Part shown: positions 15,892 to 24,254 of the stretch, piece after piece
How positions within the stretch are numbered: position 1 is the first letter of the stretch
Layout of the letters: each line of letters begins with the position of its first letter
Program-made: the position numbers and the translations under genes
Origin: an uncultured Uliginosibacterium sp.
GTDB taxonomy: Bacteria; Pseudomonadota; Gammaproteobacteria; Burkholderiales; Rhodocyclaceae
DNA: 35,021 nt
Assembly: GCA_945957295.1 (NCBI GenBank)
Contig: CAMFLH010000019.1
Span: forward strand, 1 to 35,021
Direction: 5' to 3'
Notes under the pieces: model-generated
What the model was told of the DNA's origin: nothing
The model's database searches: none
What the model saw: the letters and a program-made list of their open reading frames with translations, nothing else

Positions 15892-18305
15892 ATATCCGAA
15901 CCCGCCTGCTGCTGGTCTTGATCGTGGCGGCCCTGGTGCCGCTCTATCTGGCCGGCTGGCTGGCGCTGAGAAACAACGCGGCCGCCCGCGCCGAGCGGGA
16001 AGATGCGGCGCTTACGTCGCGCGCCAACGAGATGGCGGCGGACGTCGAGGCATTCGTGCGCGGCTCGCTTGAAGCGTTGCGCGCCGATGCCGGGCAGCCG
16101 ATCTTCGAGCGCTACCTCGCGGCCGAGCCGAGCACGCGCGTGGCAATGCAGGCGGAGCTGCGCGGCGCGTTGCGCAGCGTGGCGGTAAAGGACCCGATCC
16201 ATGTCATGTCGGCGGCGCTGCTCGATGCGGATGGTCAGGTGCTGGGTGACACCGCACTCGCGCAGGCTCAGCGCGATCCGACACAGGCCAGTCCGTGCGC
16301 GGCGCTTGCGCTGGACAGCGGGCTTGGCACCTTGACGGGGCCGCGCATTGCGGCGGGCGCGAGTACACCCTTCATCCACTTTTGCCAGCCGGTGCGCAAC
16401 GCGCGCGGCCACATCATCGGCCTGCTACGTCTGCGGGTTTCGGCGGCCCGGCTGCAGGCGATCGTCTGGCGTGGCACGCTCAACGAAGTCACGCTGCGCC
16501 GTGTCCTGGTGCTGGGGCGGGAGGGCGTTGTCGTGGCGCACAGTGGGCGACCGGAATGGGTGTTGCGTGCACGTGTCGGCGGTGACGCTGCGTCCGACCA
16601 GCGACTGCGGCAGGCCGGCCTGCTCGCGCCCGAGGGTGCGATCGAGCGTCTTGCCGGGCAATTGCCAACGCTCAGTCAGAGCGCGCAGCTTGCCTGGGTT
16701 GATACCGGGGCCGATCGGTTGCGCGTTGCTGTCGTAGACGTGCGTGACACTGCTTGGCGCCTTGTCGTACTCGTGCCCGAGGCGGTCTGGCAATCGGGTT
16801 CGCGCGCCGAAATCACGACCATCCTCCTGCTCGGTGCGGTATTGACGGTGCTGTTGCTGCTCGCGGCTTGGTTTGCTGCAGGGCGAATCGCGGCGCCGAT
16901 TGTCAGTCTGACTGCCCTCGCCGATCAGGTCGGGCTAGCGGGGCCGGCGCCCCGCTTGCCGGTACAGGCCGGTGGTGAAGTGGGGCGTCTGGCGCGTGCG
17001 ATCCAGGCCATGACGGAGCGGCTCGAAGACACGCTCGCGCGCCTCGCTGCACAGGTGGAGGAGCAGCGCGCCACCGCGAGTCGTCTGCAGATCAGTGAAT
17101 CGCGCTTTGCCGCGTTGTTCAATCTGTCACCGCTCCCCCTGTTGTTGTCTGACCGTGCTGGCGGCGAGATCGTGGACCTCAACGCAGCCTTCATCACACA
17201 GTTTGGTGACGATGCGCGCGCACTGCCGGGGCAATGCCTTGCTGCGCTGCGCGGCGACGCTCGCTATCCAGATTTCGAGCACTTGGCGGGCATGTTGGAC
17301 ACCGCTCGCAATGTCGATGCACTGGCGACACTCGATACCGCTCAGGGCCCGCTGTGCTTGCGGATCTTCGCGCGGGCCTTCGAGGCGGGGGACCGCCCGT
17401 TGGCGATCTGGACTTGCGTGGACGTCACCGAGACCGAGCGCGCGCGCCAGGCGCTCGAAGCACTTAACGCCTCGCTCGAAACCCGCGTCGAGCAACGCAC
17501 CACCGAGTTGCGCGAGACCCTTGCGCGGCTGCAACTGGCGCAGGACGAACTGGTCCGCTCGGAAAAACTCGTGGCACTTGGCGGGCTCGTCGCGGGCGTT
17601 GCGCATGAGCTCAATACACCAATCGGCAACAGCGTCACCGTGGCCAGCACAATCAGCGAACTGACGGCCCGTCTGGTTTCCGAGATGGGCGCTGGCCAGC
17701 TGCGGCGGTCGCAACTGGAGGCCTATGTTCAGGCGATGCAGGACGCCACCAACCTGATCGAACGCAATCTGGCGCGTGCGCGCACCTTGGTGACGAGCTT
17801 CAAGCAGGTGTCGGTGGACCGTGTCAGCGAAGCGCGCCGCAGCTTTGATCTGGCCGACGTGGTGGGCGAGGTCACGCAGACACTGGCGCCGGGATTGCGC
17901 GGCCAGGTTGGCCGGCTTGAGCTTGTTCTCTCCAGTGTGCCGATGGACAGCTACCCCGGCGCGATCGGCCAGATCGTCACGAACCTGGTGAATAACGCAA
18001 TGCTGCATGCCTTCGAGGGGCGCGAGGCGGGTCAGGTGGTGATCAGCTCTGCCGCGCTGCCGGATGGCACCGCCGAACTGTGCTGCCGTGACGATGGCTG
18101 CGGCATGGACGCTGAAACCTTGCGCAAGATCTTCGACCCCTTCTTCACGACCAAATTCGGACGTGGTGGTAGTGGCCTCGGCATGCATATCGTCTACAAC
18201 CTCGTCACCCGTGTGCTCGGCGGCCGCATCCATGTCGAGAGTCGGCCCGGCGAGGGCGCGCTCTTCCGGATCGTGATGCCGCGGGTTGCGCCCGCGGCTG
18301 AATGA
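15888..18305 (+). CDS. Membrane sensor histidine kinase with Cache-like, HAMP and PAS domains, copy 1
   Basis: 805 residues; the start overlaps the binding-protein stop by ATGA. Order: span (about 7-27); extracytoplasmic double-Cache-like region (about 28-305) with KDPIHVMSAALLDADG; span (about 307-332); HAMP (about 333-385); PAS (about 398-515) starting at SRFAALFNLSPLPLLL; coiled coil; HisKA with AHELNTPIGNS (His573); and HATPase_c with TNLVNNAMLHAF (N box), CRDDGCGM (G1) and FDPFFTTKFGRGGSGLGM (F and G2 boxes). All catalytic motifs are intact. There is no receiver domain and no response regulator gene nearby, so the phosphorylation target is encoded elsewhere. It probably reads the state of the lipoprotein encoded just upstream. 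Confidence 0.92.
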   Translation: MNIRTRLLLVLIVAALVPLYLAGWLALRNNAAARAEREDAALTSRANEMAADVEAFVRGSLEALRADAGQPIFERYLAAEPSTRVAMQAELRGALRSVAVKDPIHVMSAALLDADGQVLGDTALAQAQRDPTQASPCAALALDSGLGTLTGPRIAAGASTPFIHFCQPVRNARGHIIGLLRLRVSAARLQAIVWRGTLNEVTLRRVLVLGREGVVVAHSGRPEWVLRARVGGDAASDQRLRQAGLLAPEGAIERLAGQLPTLSQSAQLAWVDTGADRLRVAVVDVRDTAWRLVVLVPEAVWQSGSRAEITTILLLGAVLTVLLLLAAWFAAGRIAAPIVSLTALADQVGLAGPAPRLPVQAGGEVGRLARAIQAMTERLEDTLARLAAQVEEQRATASRLQISESRFAALFNLSPLPLLLSDRAGGEIVDLNAAFITQFGDDARALPGQCLAALRGDARYPDFEHLAGMLDTARNVDALATLDTAQGPLCLRIFARAFEAGDRPLAIWTCVDVTETERARQALEALNASLETRVEQRTTELRETLARLQLAQDELVRSEKLVALGGLVAGVAHELNTPIGNSVTVASTISELTARLVSEMGAGQLRRSQLEAYVQAMQDATNLIERNLARARTLVTSFKQVSVDRVSEARRSFDLADVVGEVTQTLAPGLRGQVGRLELVLSSVPMDSYPGAIGQIVTNLVNNAMLHAFEGREAGQVVISSAALPDGTAELCCRDDGCGMDAETLRKIFDPFFTTKFGRGGSGLGMHIVYNLVTRVLGGRIHVESRPGEGALFRIVMPRVAPAAE

Positions 18306-18349
18306 GCGCGAATTAAAGCGTAGCCGTGTGTATGCCGTAGTCTGATCGG

Positions 18350-19372
18350 ATGTCAGGGAGAAAAGGCTGGGGCATGGAAGGGGGAGCTTCGATATCGTTG
18401 CCGCGCCGCCGCGTGCTGCAGGCGGCGCTTTGTGCCGCGGCCACGGTGCTTGCGGGCTGCGAGCGCAGCCCCGCAACGCCGGCCGGCCAGCCCCCGTTGC
18501 GGATCGCGATCGACTTGTGGGCGGGCTATTACCCTTTGCTGCTCGCGCGCGAGTTGGGTTATCTGAAAGCAGCCGGTGTCGAGGTCGAGATCACGCTGCC
18601 GGAAAATACCCGCCGGCTGCTCAGCGACTTCTCGTCCGGCCGTTACGACGGCGTGTGTGTATCGTTGGGCGATGTCGTCACGCTGACCCGGACCTCGCCC
18701 GATGTGCGCATGGTGCTCGCCTCCGACGAATCCGTTGGGGGCGATGTGCTGCTGGCCCGACATGCCTCACCGGATGCCGCTTGGCTGCGCGGCAAGCGCG
18801 TCGGCACCTCGCTGGGCGGCTTCGGCGAGCTGCTGGTACTGCGCTTCCTGGCGCGCTACGGGCTGACGTTTGACGATGTGAAGCTCGTCAACGCTGATGC
18901 CTCGTCGGTGCCGGAGTTGCTTGAACGTAACGAGATCGACCTCGGGCACTGCTGGGAGCCCTACGTCTCCATGGCGCGCAAGAAGGGGTTCGAGGCGGTT
19001 TTTTCGACGTCCGACACGCCGGGGTTGATTATCGACGGGCTGATCTTCCACAACACCGTGCTGCAGCAACGGCCCGATGCGGTGCGGGCGGTCGTGGCGG
19101 CGTGGTTTCGCGCGCAGGAGTGGTGGAACAGCCACCCGGCCGAAGGCGATCAACGCTTGCTGGTGCTATTGAAGGGACGCACCGATGACGTCAGCCGGAA
19201 CGGCATGCGCCTGCTTGGGCTTGCGGAAAACCGTGCCAAGTTTCGTCACGGTGATACGGACAGTTCGATCCTGCATGTGGCGGACCAGTACATCGACCAT
19301 TTCGTGGCGCGCGGCTATCTGCTGCGACGCCCCGACCCCGGTTCATTGATCGACGCGCGCATGCTGCCATGA
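18350..19372 (+). CDS. NMT1/SsuA-like periplasmic binding lipoprotein, copy 2
   Basis: 340 residues from the first ATG. A start at 18374 (MEGGAS) is possible and has AAGG 7 bases upstream, while 18350 has no clear Shine-Dalgarno. An arginine run (LPRRRVLQAA) and a lipobox ending LAGC (Cys37 from the first ATG) indicate export and lipid anchoring. The body closely follows copy 1: PLRIAIDLWAGYYPLLLARE, LPENTRRLLSDF, YDGVCVSLGDVVTLTR, GTSLGGFGELLVLRF. The likely ligand-contact areas between the lobes are kept almost unchanged between copies. It overlaps the second kinase by ATGA and begins 44 bases after the first kinase, so all four genes may be one transcript. Confidence 0.85.
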   Translation: MSGRKGWGMEGGASISLPRRRVLQAALCAAATVLAGCERSPATPAGQPPLRIAIDLWAGYYPLLLARELGYLKAAGVEVEITLPENTRRLLSDFSSGRYDGVCVSLGDVVTLTRTSPDVRMVLASDESVGGDVLLARHASPDAAWLRGKRVGTSLGGFGELLVLRFLARYGLTFDDVKLVNADASSVPELLERNEIDLGHCWEPYVSMARKKGFEAVFSTSDTPGLIIDGLIFHNTVLQQRPDAVRAVVAAWFRAQEWWNSHPAEGDQRLLVLLKGRTDDVSRNGMRLLGLAENRAKFRHGDTDSSILHVADQYIDHFVARGYLLRRPDPGSLIDARMLP

Positions 19373-21369
19373 AGATCCGCGGCCAGCTCCTTGTGACGCT
19401 TGCGCTCGTCGCACTGGTGCCGCTCTACGTGGCCGGCTGGATCGCGCTGCGCGCGAACGAGTACACCCGTACCGAGCAGGAAGACCGTGCGCTGCTGGTG
19501 CGCGCAGGGGAAGTGGCCGCCGCGGTGGATACCTTTGCCGCGGCAACGCTGGATGGGCTGCGCGCCGACAGCCATCTGCCGGCCCTGCGCCGCTACCTGG
19601 CAGCCGACGACGAGCGCCGTGCGCTATTGATTTCCGAGCTCGTCGAGACGCTGCGCAACACGGTGATCAAGGACCCGATCCATGTTGGTTCCGCAGCGCT
19701 GCTCGACCGCGATGGTCGCGTCATGGTGGATACCGAACTTGGGCGTGTGGGGGCCAGTGAGGCCGATAACCTGTGGTTCCGTCAGACGGTGGATTCGGGT
19801 TTGCCCAGCCTGGCCGGCCCCTTCTTCGACGCTGCAGGCGCGACCTTGTGGGCGTCGGTGCCGATCCACGATGGCGGTGGTCGTGTGGTTGGCGTGCTGC
19901 GTTTGCGCATCTCGGCGGCACGCCTGCAGGAGTTCGTACGGCGCGATCAGGCTCGCGACACCGGCGGCAGTTTCAGTGTGTTGTTTGACAGCGCGGGCGT
20001 GGCGATCGCCCATGGTGAAGATGGCCGACTGCAGGGGCGCGTTGTCTACGGTGGCGACCCGGGTAGTCTGCTGCGACTCAAGGCCGAACGGCGGATCGAT
20101 GCCGATGTGGCCTCGGTTCGGCGTGTGCCGGACTCCTTGCTTGACGGCGTGAACTGGGCCGATCTCAATGGCGACGGCGTGAAAGAGCGCGTTGCCGTAG
20201 TAGCCTTGACCACCGCGCCGTGGCGACTTGCGCTTGCGGAGCCGGCCTCTGCCTACCTTGCCCCCTACGCACGAGTCACCACCGCGGTGTCTGCGCTGGG
20301 CTTGATGGTGACCTTGCTGATTGTCGGCGCCGCTTGGCTGGTGTCCGCGCGCATCGCGAAGCCAATCATGCAACTCACTGATGCGGCGGAGCGTATCGGC
20401 ACGGGCGAACAGGCGATTCTGCCGACTGGCGCAACCGGTGAGATTGGCCAGCTTGCTCGCGCCTTTGCGCATGGTGACTTGCGTTTGCGCGAATCGCGCG
20501 CTGCGCTTGAAGCGCTGAATGCCACGCTGGAAGCGCGGGTTCAGGCGCGTACCGCAGAATTGAGCCAGGCGCTGGAACGCCTGCAGCTGGCGCAGGATGA
20601 GCTGATCCGCTCGGAGAAATTCATCGCGCTGGGCGGGCTCGTTGCCGGCATTGCGCACGAGCTCAACACCCCGATCGGTAACAGCGTGACCGTGGCGAGC
20701 ACCTTGATGGCGCAGTCACGTCGGTTGCAGCGCGACGTGGAGGAGGGGCAGTTACGGCGCTCCGCGTTGATCGACTACGCGGGCAACGTGAGCGATGCGG
20801 CGAGTCTGCTGACGCGCAACCTGGAGCGTGCTCACGATTTGGTGGCGAGCTTCAAGCAGGTGTCGGTGGACCGCGTCAGCGAAAAGCGGCGCGAATTCGA
20901 TCTCGCGACGACGGTGCGCGAGATTGTCGCAACGATGGCGCCGATGATGCGACACCAGGGCGTCGAGATTGAACTGGATCTGGAAGAGGGGGTGCTGCTC
21001 GACAGCTACCCCGGCCCGCTCGGCCAGATCATCACCAACTTCATCAACAACGCGCTGATCCATGCCTTCGAGGGGCGCACCGATGGCCATCTGCGCATCA
21101 CTGCTGCACGCTCGGGCGTGGCGAGCTGCACGCTGTCGTGCCGGGACGACGGTGTCGGGATTCCGCAAGAGCAACTCAAGCGGATTTTTGACCCCTTCTT
21201 CACTACCAAGCTCGGGCGTGGTGGCAGTGGCCTCGGGCTCAGCATCGTCTACAACCTGGTCAGCGGTGTGCTGGGGGGGCGCATTGATGTCGATAGCGCG
21301 CCCGGCGAAGGGGCCTGCTTCGTTGTGACCTTGCCGCTCGTCGCCCCCGACGCCAACGACAAGGCGTAG
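19369..21369 (+). CDS. Membrane sensor histidine kinase with Cache-like and HAMP domains, copy 2
   Basis: 666 residues; the start overlaps the lipoprotein stop by ATGA. Order: span (about 6-26) in ALVPLYVAGWIALR, nearly the same as copy 1; double-Cache-like region (about 27-300) with KDPIHVGSAALLDRDG; span (about 302-325); HAMP (about 326-378); coiled coil; HisKA with AHELNTPIGNS (His430); and HATPase_c with TNFINNALIHAF, CRDDGVGI and FDPFFTTKLGRGGSGLGL. The Cache-like region holds DLNGDGVKERVAVV, a possible calcium-binding loop absent from copy 1. The PAS domain found in copy 1 between HAMP and HisKA is missing, which explains most of the 139-residue difference. No cognate response regulator is adjacent. 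Confidence 0.92.
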   Translation: MKIRGQLLVTLALVALVPLYVAGWIALRANEYTRTEQEDRALLVRAGEVAAAVDTFAAATLDGLRADSHLPALRRYLAADDERRALLISELVETLRNTVIKDPIHVGSAALLDRDGRVMVDTELGRVGASEADNLWFRQTVDSGLPSLAGPFFDAAGATLWASVPIHDGGGRVVGVLRLRISAARLQEFVRRDQARDTGGSFSVLFDSAGVAIAHGEDGRLQGRVVYGGDPGSLLRLKAERRIDADVASVRRVPDSLLDGVNWADLNGDGVKERVAVVALTTAPWRLALAEPASAYLAPYARVTTAVSALGLMVTLLIVGAAWLVSARIAKPIMQLTDAAERIGTGEQAILPTGATGEIGQLARAFAHGDLRLRESRAALEALNATLEARVQARTAELSQALERLQLAQDELIRSEKFIALGGLVAGIAHELNTPIGNSVTVASTLMAQSRRLQRDVEEGQLRRSALIDYAGNVSDAASLLTRNLERAHDLVASFKQVSVDRVSEKRREFDLATTVREIVATMAPMMRHQGVEIELDLEEGVLLDSYPGPLGQIITNFINNALIHAFEGRTDGHLRITAARSGVASCTLSCRDDGVGIPQEQLKRIFDPFFTTKLGRGGSGLGLSIVYNLVSGVLGGRIDVDSAPGEGACFVVTLPLVAPDANDKA

Positions 21370-21443
21370 CGCAAGCGCTGGCGCGGGTTTCGCTGCCTCG
21401 ACCTGATTTCACCCGCATGACAAGTGACAGCGTAGCAACGGAG

Positions 21444-21471
21444 TTGTTGCGTCGCACAAGTCAAATTGAAT
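21444..21471 (+). promoter_or_regulatory. Possible promoter upstream of the CBM21-like genes
   Basis: TTGTTG (21444-21449) and TTGAAT (21466-21471) are 16 bases apart in an AT-richer part of the 272-base gap 21370-21641. Each matches the consensus only partly. The ATG is about 170 bases downstream, which would leave a long leader. Confidence 0.3.
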
Positions 21472-21641
21472 ATCCCGTTCGGGTCATAAAAATCTTCTAG
21501 TGGGGTTTGCGCGAAAAGCGCAGTTTTCGACAAGGCGCCGCGAAGGCGAACGGCACACTGCTGCCTGCAAACGACACGTCACCCTGTCGCTTGCAGGCGT
21601 CGAAGAACGCTTTCCCCCCAATCAAAAATACAGAGGTCATC

Positions 21642-22430
21642 ATGAGGAAACTGATCATTGCCGTGGCAGCGCTTCTGCTCGCCGCGCAGGCATTTGCTGC
21701 CGACGAAATCAAGCTACTGCGCTCGCAGAGCACCGTGTCATCGAAGTACGGCATCAGCAGCCAGAGCGTCCGCTTCGAAGCGATCCTGAAGAACCTGGCC
21801 TACGCCAAGCAGGTATATGTGCACCTCAAGCGCCCCGATGGCAGCTGGACCGATGTCCCGCTTTCCTACCAACGCGCTGCGGACGCTGGCCGTGAAGTCT
21901 GGGCCGGCAGCTATACCGACCCGAACGACACCAACACCGGCCCCAGCTTCAAGACCTTCGACCTCGAGTTCGCGCTGCGCTATCTGGTGAATGGCGCCGA
22001 GTACTGGGACAACAACGGCGGCCAGAACTACAAGCAGGGCCGCGACACCGGCAGCATGCTGTTCGGCACCAACGTGCTGGCGCGTGTCTATGACCTCAAC
22101 AACGCCGCTTATGTCTATGGCGGTCGCCTGTACGGCAGCGTGACGCTGAAGAACCTGTCGCCGAACAAGCAGGTCAAGGTGGTGTATTCGACCGATGGCT
22201 GGCAGACCAGCAAAACGGCCTGGGGCACTTTCAGCAGCAGCTTCTGGTTCGGTGGCTACAGCAGCGCGCCGAATCCGAACCAGTACGGCTCGGAAGAGTG
22301 GAACTACGAGCTCGACGTCGGCACCACCGCGACCAAGGTCGAGTACGCGATCGGCTACATCGTGAAAGGCACGACCTACTGGGACAACAACTACGGCCGC
22401 AACTATCTGCAGCCGCTTAAGCAGTACTGA
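21642..22430 (+). CDS. Secreted double CBM21-like carbohydrate-binding protein, copy 1
   Basis: 262 residues from the ATG at 21642, which has AGAGG 5 bases upstream and begins a clear signal peptide (MRKLIIAVAALLLAAQAFA, cleavage before ADEIKLL). The frame is open further upstream but holds no signal-like sequence. The mature part contains two related modules of about 110 residues. Module 1 runs from SVRFEAILKNLAYAKQVYVH to EYWDNNGGQNY; module 2 from YGSVTLKNLSPNKQVKVVYS to YWDNNYGRNY. The pattern of a KNL-like strand, K-x-V-x-V and a final YWDNNxGxNY is typical of CBM21, a starch/glycogen-binding family best known from glucoamylases and glycogen-targeting phosphatase subunits. No catalytic domain is present. 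Polysaccharide binding outside the cytosol is inferred. Confidence 0.8.
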   Translation: MRKLIIAVAALLLAAQAFAADEIKLLRSQSTVSSKYGISSQSVRFEAILKNLAYAKQVYVHLKRPDGSWTDVPLSYQRAADAGREVWAGSYTDPNDTNTGPSFKTFDLEFALRYLVNGAEYWDNNGGQNYKQGRDTGSMLFGTNVLARVYDLNNAAYVYGGRLYGSVTLKNLSPNKQVKVVYSTDGWQTSKTAWGTFSSSFWFGGYSSAPNPNQYGSEEWNYELDVGTTATKVEYAIGYIVKGTTYWDNNYGRNYLQPLKQY

Positions 22431-22441
22431 TCCTGCCGATC

Positions 22442-22469
22442 CACGCGGCACGGTTCGCCGTGCCGCGTG
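22442..22469 (+). other. Perfect 12-bp hairpin with TTCG loop between the CBM21-like genes
   Basis: CACGCGGCACGG / CCGTGCCGCGTG closes a TTCG loop (22454-22457), 12 bases after the first stop. UUCG loops closed by such stems are very stable in RNA, but no T-run follows, so it is not a standard intrinsic terminator. It could protect the upstream mRNA 3' end or reduce read-through to copy 2. Confidence 0.75.
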
Positions 22470-22567
22470 CGATGCCGGGCGCGCGATCCGCGCGCCGGCC
22501 CCCATCAAATACGTGACGTAAGCGCCCGCCCGGCGAGGCGCGCTCACGCCCCTGCCAGGAGGCAATC

Positions 22568-23350
22568 ATGAAACGAATCCTTATTGCACTTGCAGCGCTC
22601 ATCGCTTGCAGTGCGGCCTTTGCCGCCGATGAGATCAAGCTGCTGCGTTCGCAGAGCACGGTTTCGGCTTACTACCAGGTAGGGTTGCAGTCGGTGCGTT
22701 TCGAAGCGCTGGTGAAGAATCTTGCCTACGCCAAGCAGGTCTATGTGCACCTGAAAAAACCGGACGGCAGTTGGATCGATGTGCCGCTTGCCTACAGCCG
22801 CCCCGCCGACGCGGGCCGCGAAGTGTGGGCGGGCAACTTCACCGACAGCAACGAAGCCGGGCTTACGTACGCGAGTTGGGATCTGGAGTTTGCGCTGCGC
22901 TACAAGGTCAACGGCGTCGAGTACTGGGACAACAACGGCGGGCAGAACTACCGCCAGGCCAAGGATTCGGGCAGCCTGATCCCTTCCGCACCGGTGCTGG
23001 CGCGCTTCGTCGATACCGGCAACCCGGTCACCGTGTATGGCAATCGCTACTATGGCAGCGCGAGCGTGAAGAACATCGGTGCCAACCGCCAAGTGGAGAT
23101 TCGTTACACCACCGATGGCTGGCAGACGACGCAATCGGCCTGGGCGGTATGGAACGGTGATTTCTGGCGCAGCTACTACAGCAGCGCGACGAACCCGAAC
23201 CAGTACGGCGTCGAAGAATGGGCGTATGGCCTCAACGTACCGGCAGGCGCCACCCGCATCGAATACGCGGTGGGCTACACCGTGAATGGCCAGACCTACT
23301 GGGACAACAACTACGGCCGCAACTATGTGGTCCGTGTGCAGCAACAGTGA
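22568..23350 (+). CDS. Secreted double CBM21-like carbohydrate-binding protein, copy 2
   Basis: 260 residues. The start is well supported by AGGAGG (22557-22562) 5 bases before the ATG. The signal peptide (MKRILIALAALIACSAAFA) is followed by ADEIKLLRSQSTVS, the same mature N-terminus as copy 1. Two CBM21-like modules end in EYWDNNGGQNY and YWDNNYGRNY, with TDGWQTTQSAW in module 2. Copy 2 keeps the aromatic and Asn residues expected to contact sugar. It lies 137 bases after copy 1 with its own strong ribosome binding site, so it may be expressed more strongly or separately. No enzymatic domain is present; the function proposed is polysaccharide binding. Confidence 0.8.
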   Translation: MKRILIALAALIACSAAFAADEIKLLRSQSTVSAYYQVGLQSVRFEALVKNLAYAKQVYVHLKKPDGSWIDVPLAYSRPADAGREVWAGNFTDSNEAGLTYASWDLEFALRYKVNGVEYWDNNGGQNYRQAKDSGSLIPSAPVLARFVDTGNPVTVYGNRYYGSASVKNIGANRQVEIRYTTDGWQTTQSAWAVWNGDFWRSYYSSATNPNQYGVEEWAYGLNVPAGATRIEYAVGYTVNGQTYWDNNYGRNYVVRVQQQ

Positions 23351-23372
23351 TCAAATCGCCCGCGCACGAATG

Positions 23373-23399
23373 AAAAGGCCCCGCACTGCGGGGCCTTTT
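23373..23399. terminator. Bidirectional intrinsic terminator
   Basis: AAAAGGCCCCGC / GCGGGGCCTTTT with loop ACT is a perfect stem flanked by A- and T-runs. It ends the CBM21-like genes on the plus strand and the TerC gene on the minus strand. Confidence 0.9.
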
Positions 23400-23418
23400 T
23401 TCAGCCTGATTGCGGCAA

Positions 23419-24168
23419 TCAATCCGGCAGATCCTTGCGCAGATGCACTGGTGCGGTGATCCGTTTGCGCAAGCGGATGTTGATCATCTCGACGCACACC
23501 GAGAAAGCCATCGCAAAGTAGATGTAGCCCTTCGGTACATGCGTGTCGAAACCCTCCGCGATCAGCGTGACACCGACCAGCACGAGGAAGGACAGCGCGA
23601 GCATCTTGACCGTCGGATGGCGGTCAACGAAATCGCCGATCGGCTTCGCGGCGAACATCATCACGCCTACCGACACGACGATCGCCGTCACCATGACCGA
23701 CAGGTTGCTTACCAGACCGACGGCAGTGATCACCGAGTCGAGCGAAAACACGATGTCGATGATCGCAATCTGCACCAGCACCGAAGCAAACGCCGCGCGT
23801 GCAGCGCCAGCGTGCTGGGCCTCGTCCTCGCCTTCCAGCGAGTTGTGGATCTCGTGCACGCTCTTCCAAAGCAAGAAGAGGCCACCGCCGATCAGGATCA
23901 TGTCGCGGCCCGAGATGCCTTGTTCGACGATTGGGGCGACAAACACTGGATCGGTCAGCCGCATGATCCACGCCAGCGATGCTAGCAGTGCGATACGGGT
24001 GCCCATCGCCAGCAGCAGGCCCAAGCGCCGCGCGACGTTGCGCTGGGCTTCGGGCAGGCGGCCGACGAGGATCGAGATGAAGATGATGTTGTCCACGCCC
24101 AGCACGATCTCCAGCGCAGTCAGTGTGGCGAGGGCTATCCAGGCGTTGGGGTCGGCGAGCCATTCCAT
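23419..24168 (-). CDS. TerC family integral membrane protein
   Basis: 249 residues with about seven hydrophobic spans. The N-terminal EIVLGVDNIIFISILVGRLP and the internal IAIIDIVFSLDSVITAVGLV are the two hallmark TerC repeats, each with an acidic residue and an Asp-Asn or Asp-Ser pair placed in a membrane helix. TerC-family proteins (YgdQ, YoaE, Alx and MeeF/MeeY relatives) act in metal ion export, tellurite resistance or metallation of exported enzymes. This protein has only the membrane core, without the CBS/CorC tail of YoaE. GGAG lies 9 bases before the ATG. It sits alone between two terminators, so it is probably monocistronic. Confidence 0.92.
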   Translation of the reverse strand: MEWLADPNAWIALATLTALEIVLGVDNIIFISILVGRLPEAQRNVARRLGLLLAMGTRIALLASLAWIMRLTDPVFVAPIVEQGISGRDMILIGGGLFLLWKSVHEIHNSLEGEDEAQHAGAARAAFASVLVQIAIIDIVFSLDSVITAVGLVSNLSVMVTAIVVSVGVMMFAAKPIGDFVDRHPTVKMLALSFLVLVGVTLIAEGFDTHVPKGYIYFAMAFSVCVEMINIRLRKRITAPVHLRKDLPD

Positions 24169-24200
24169 CTAAAGAGTCTCCGTGCGGGTGCATGTGAACG

Positions 24201-24233
24201 AAAACGGCCGCTCCGCAAGCTGCGGAACGGCCG
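24201..24233 (-). terminator. Intrinsic terminator of the glycine-zipper gene
   Basis: Read on the minus strand, a 13-bp stem (one T-G wobble) with a 3-base loop (24218-24220) is followed by TTTT. It lies just after the stop of the glycine-zipper-like gene and upstream of the TerC gene, so the two are probably transcribed separately. Confidence 0.8.
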
Positions 24234-24254
24234 CTGGAGTATGCCAGTTCGGGC

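Larger units (their letters stand above)
14881..21369. repeat. Tandem duplication of a binding-lipoprotein/histidine-kinase module
   Basis: The gene pair 14881-18305 and the gene pair 18350-21369 share gene order, ATGA overlaps and long stretches of matching protein sequence in both genes. The copies differ at many codons, so the duplication is old rather than a recent exact repeat. Confidence 0.9.
21642..23350. repeat. Tandem duplication of the double CBM21-like gene
   Basis: The two neighbouring genes encode proteins of nearly equal length (262 and 260 residues) that align from signal peptide to C-terminus. Each contains an internal duplication, so four related modules lie in a row. Confidence 0.9.

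Noticed and set aside
17127-18476. Minus-strand open frame opposite the first histidine kinase
   Set aside because: Antisense mirror of the kinase ATPase region with no ribosome binding site or protein pattern.
14881-19372. Reading the two NMT1/SsuA-like proteins as parts of ABC importers
   Set aside because: No permease or ATPase gene is next to either copy, and each overlaps a histidine kinase start instead.
21368-21379. Short inverted repeat AGCGCAAGCGCT after the second histidine kinase
   Set aside because: A 5-bp stem with a 2-base loop and no T-run is too weak to call a terminator.
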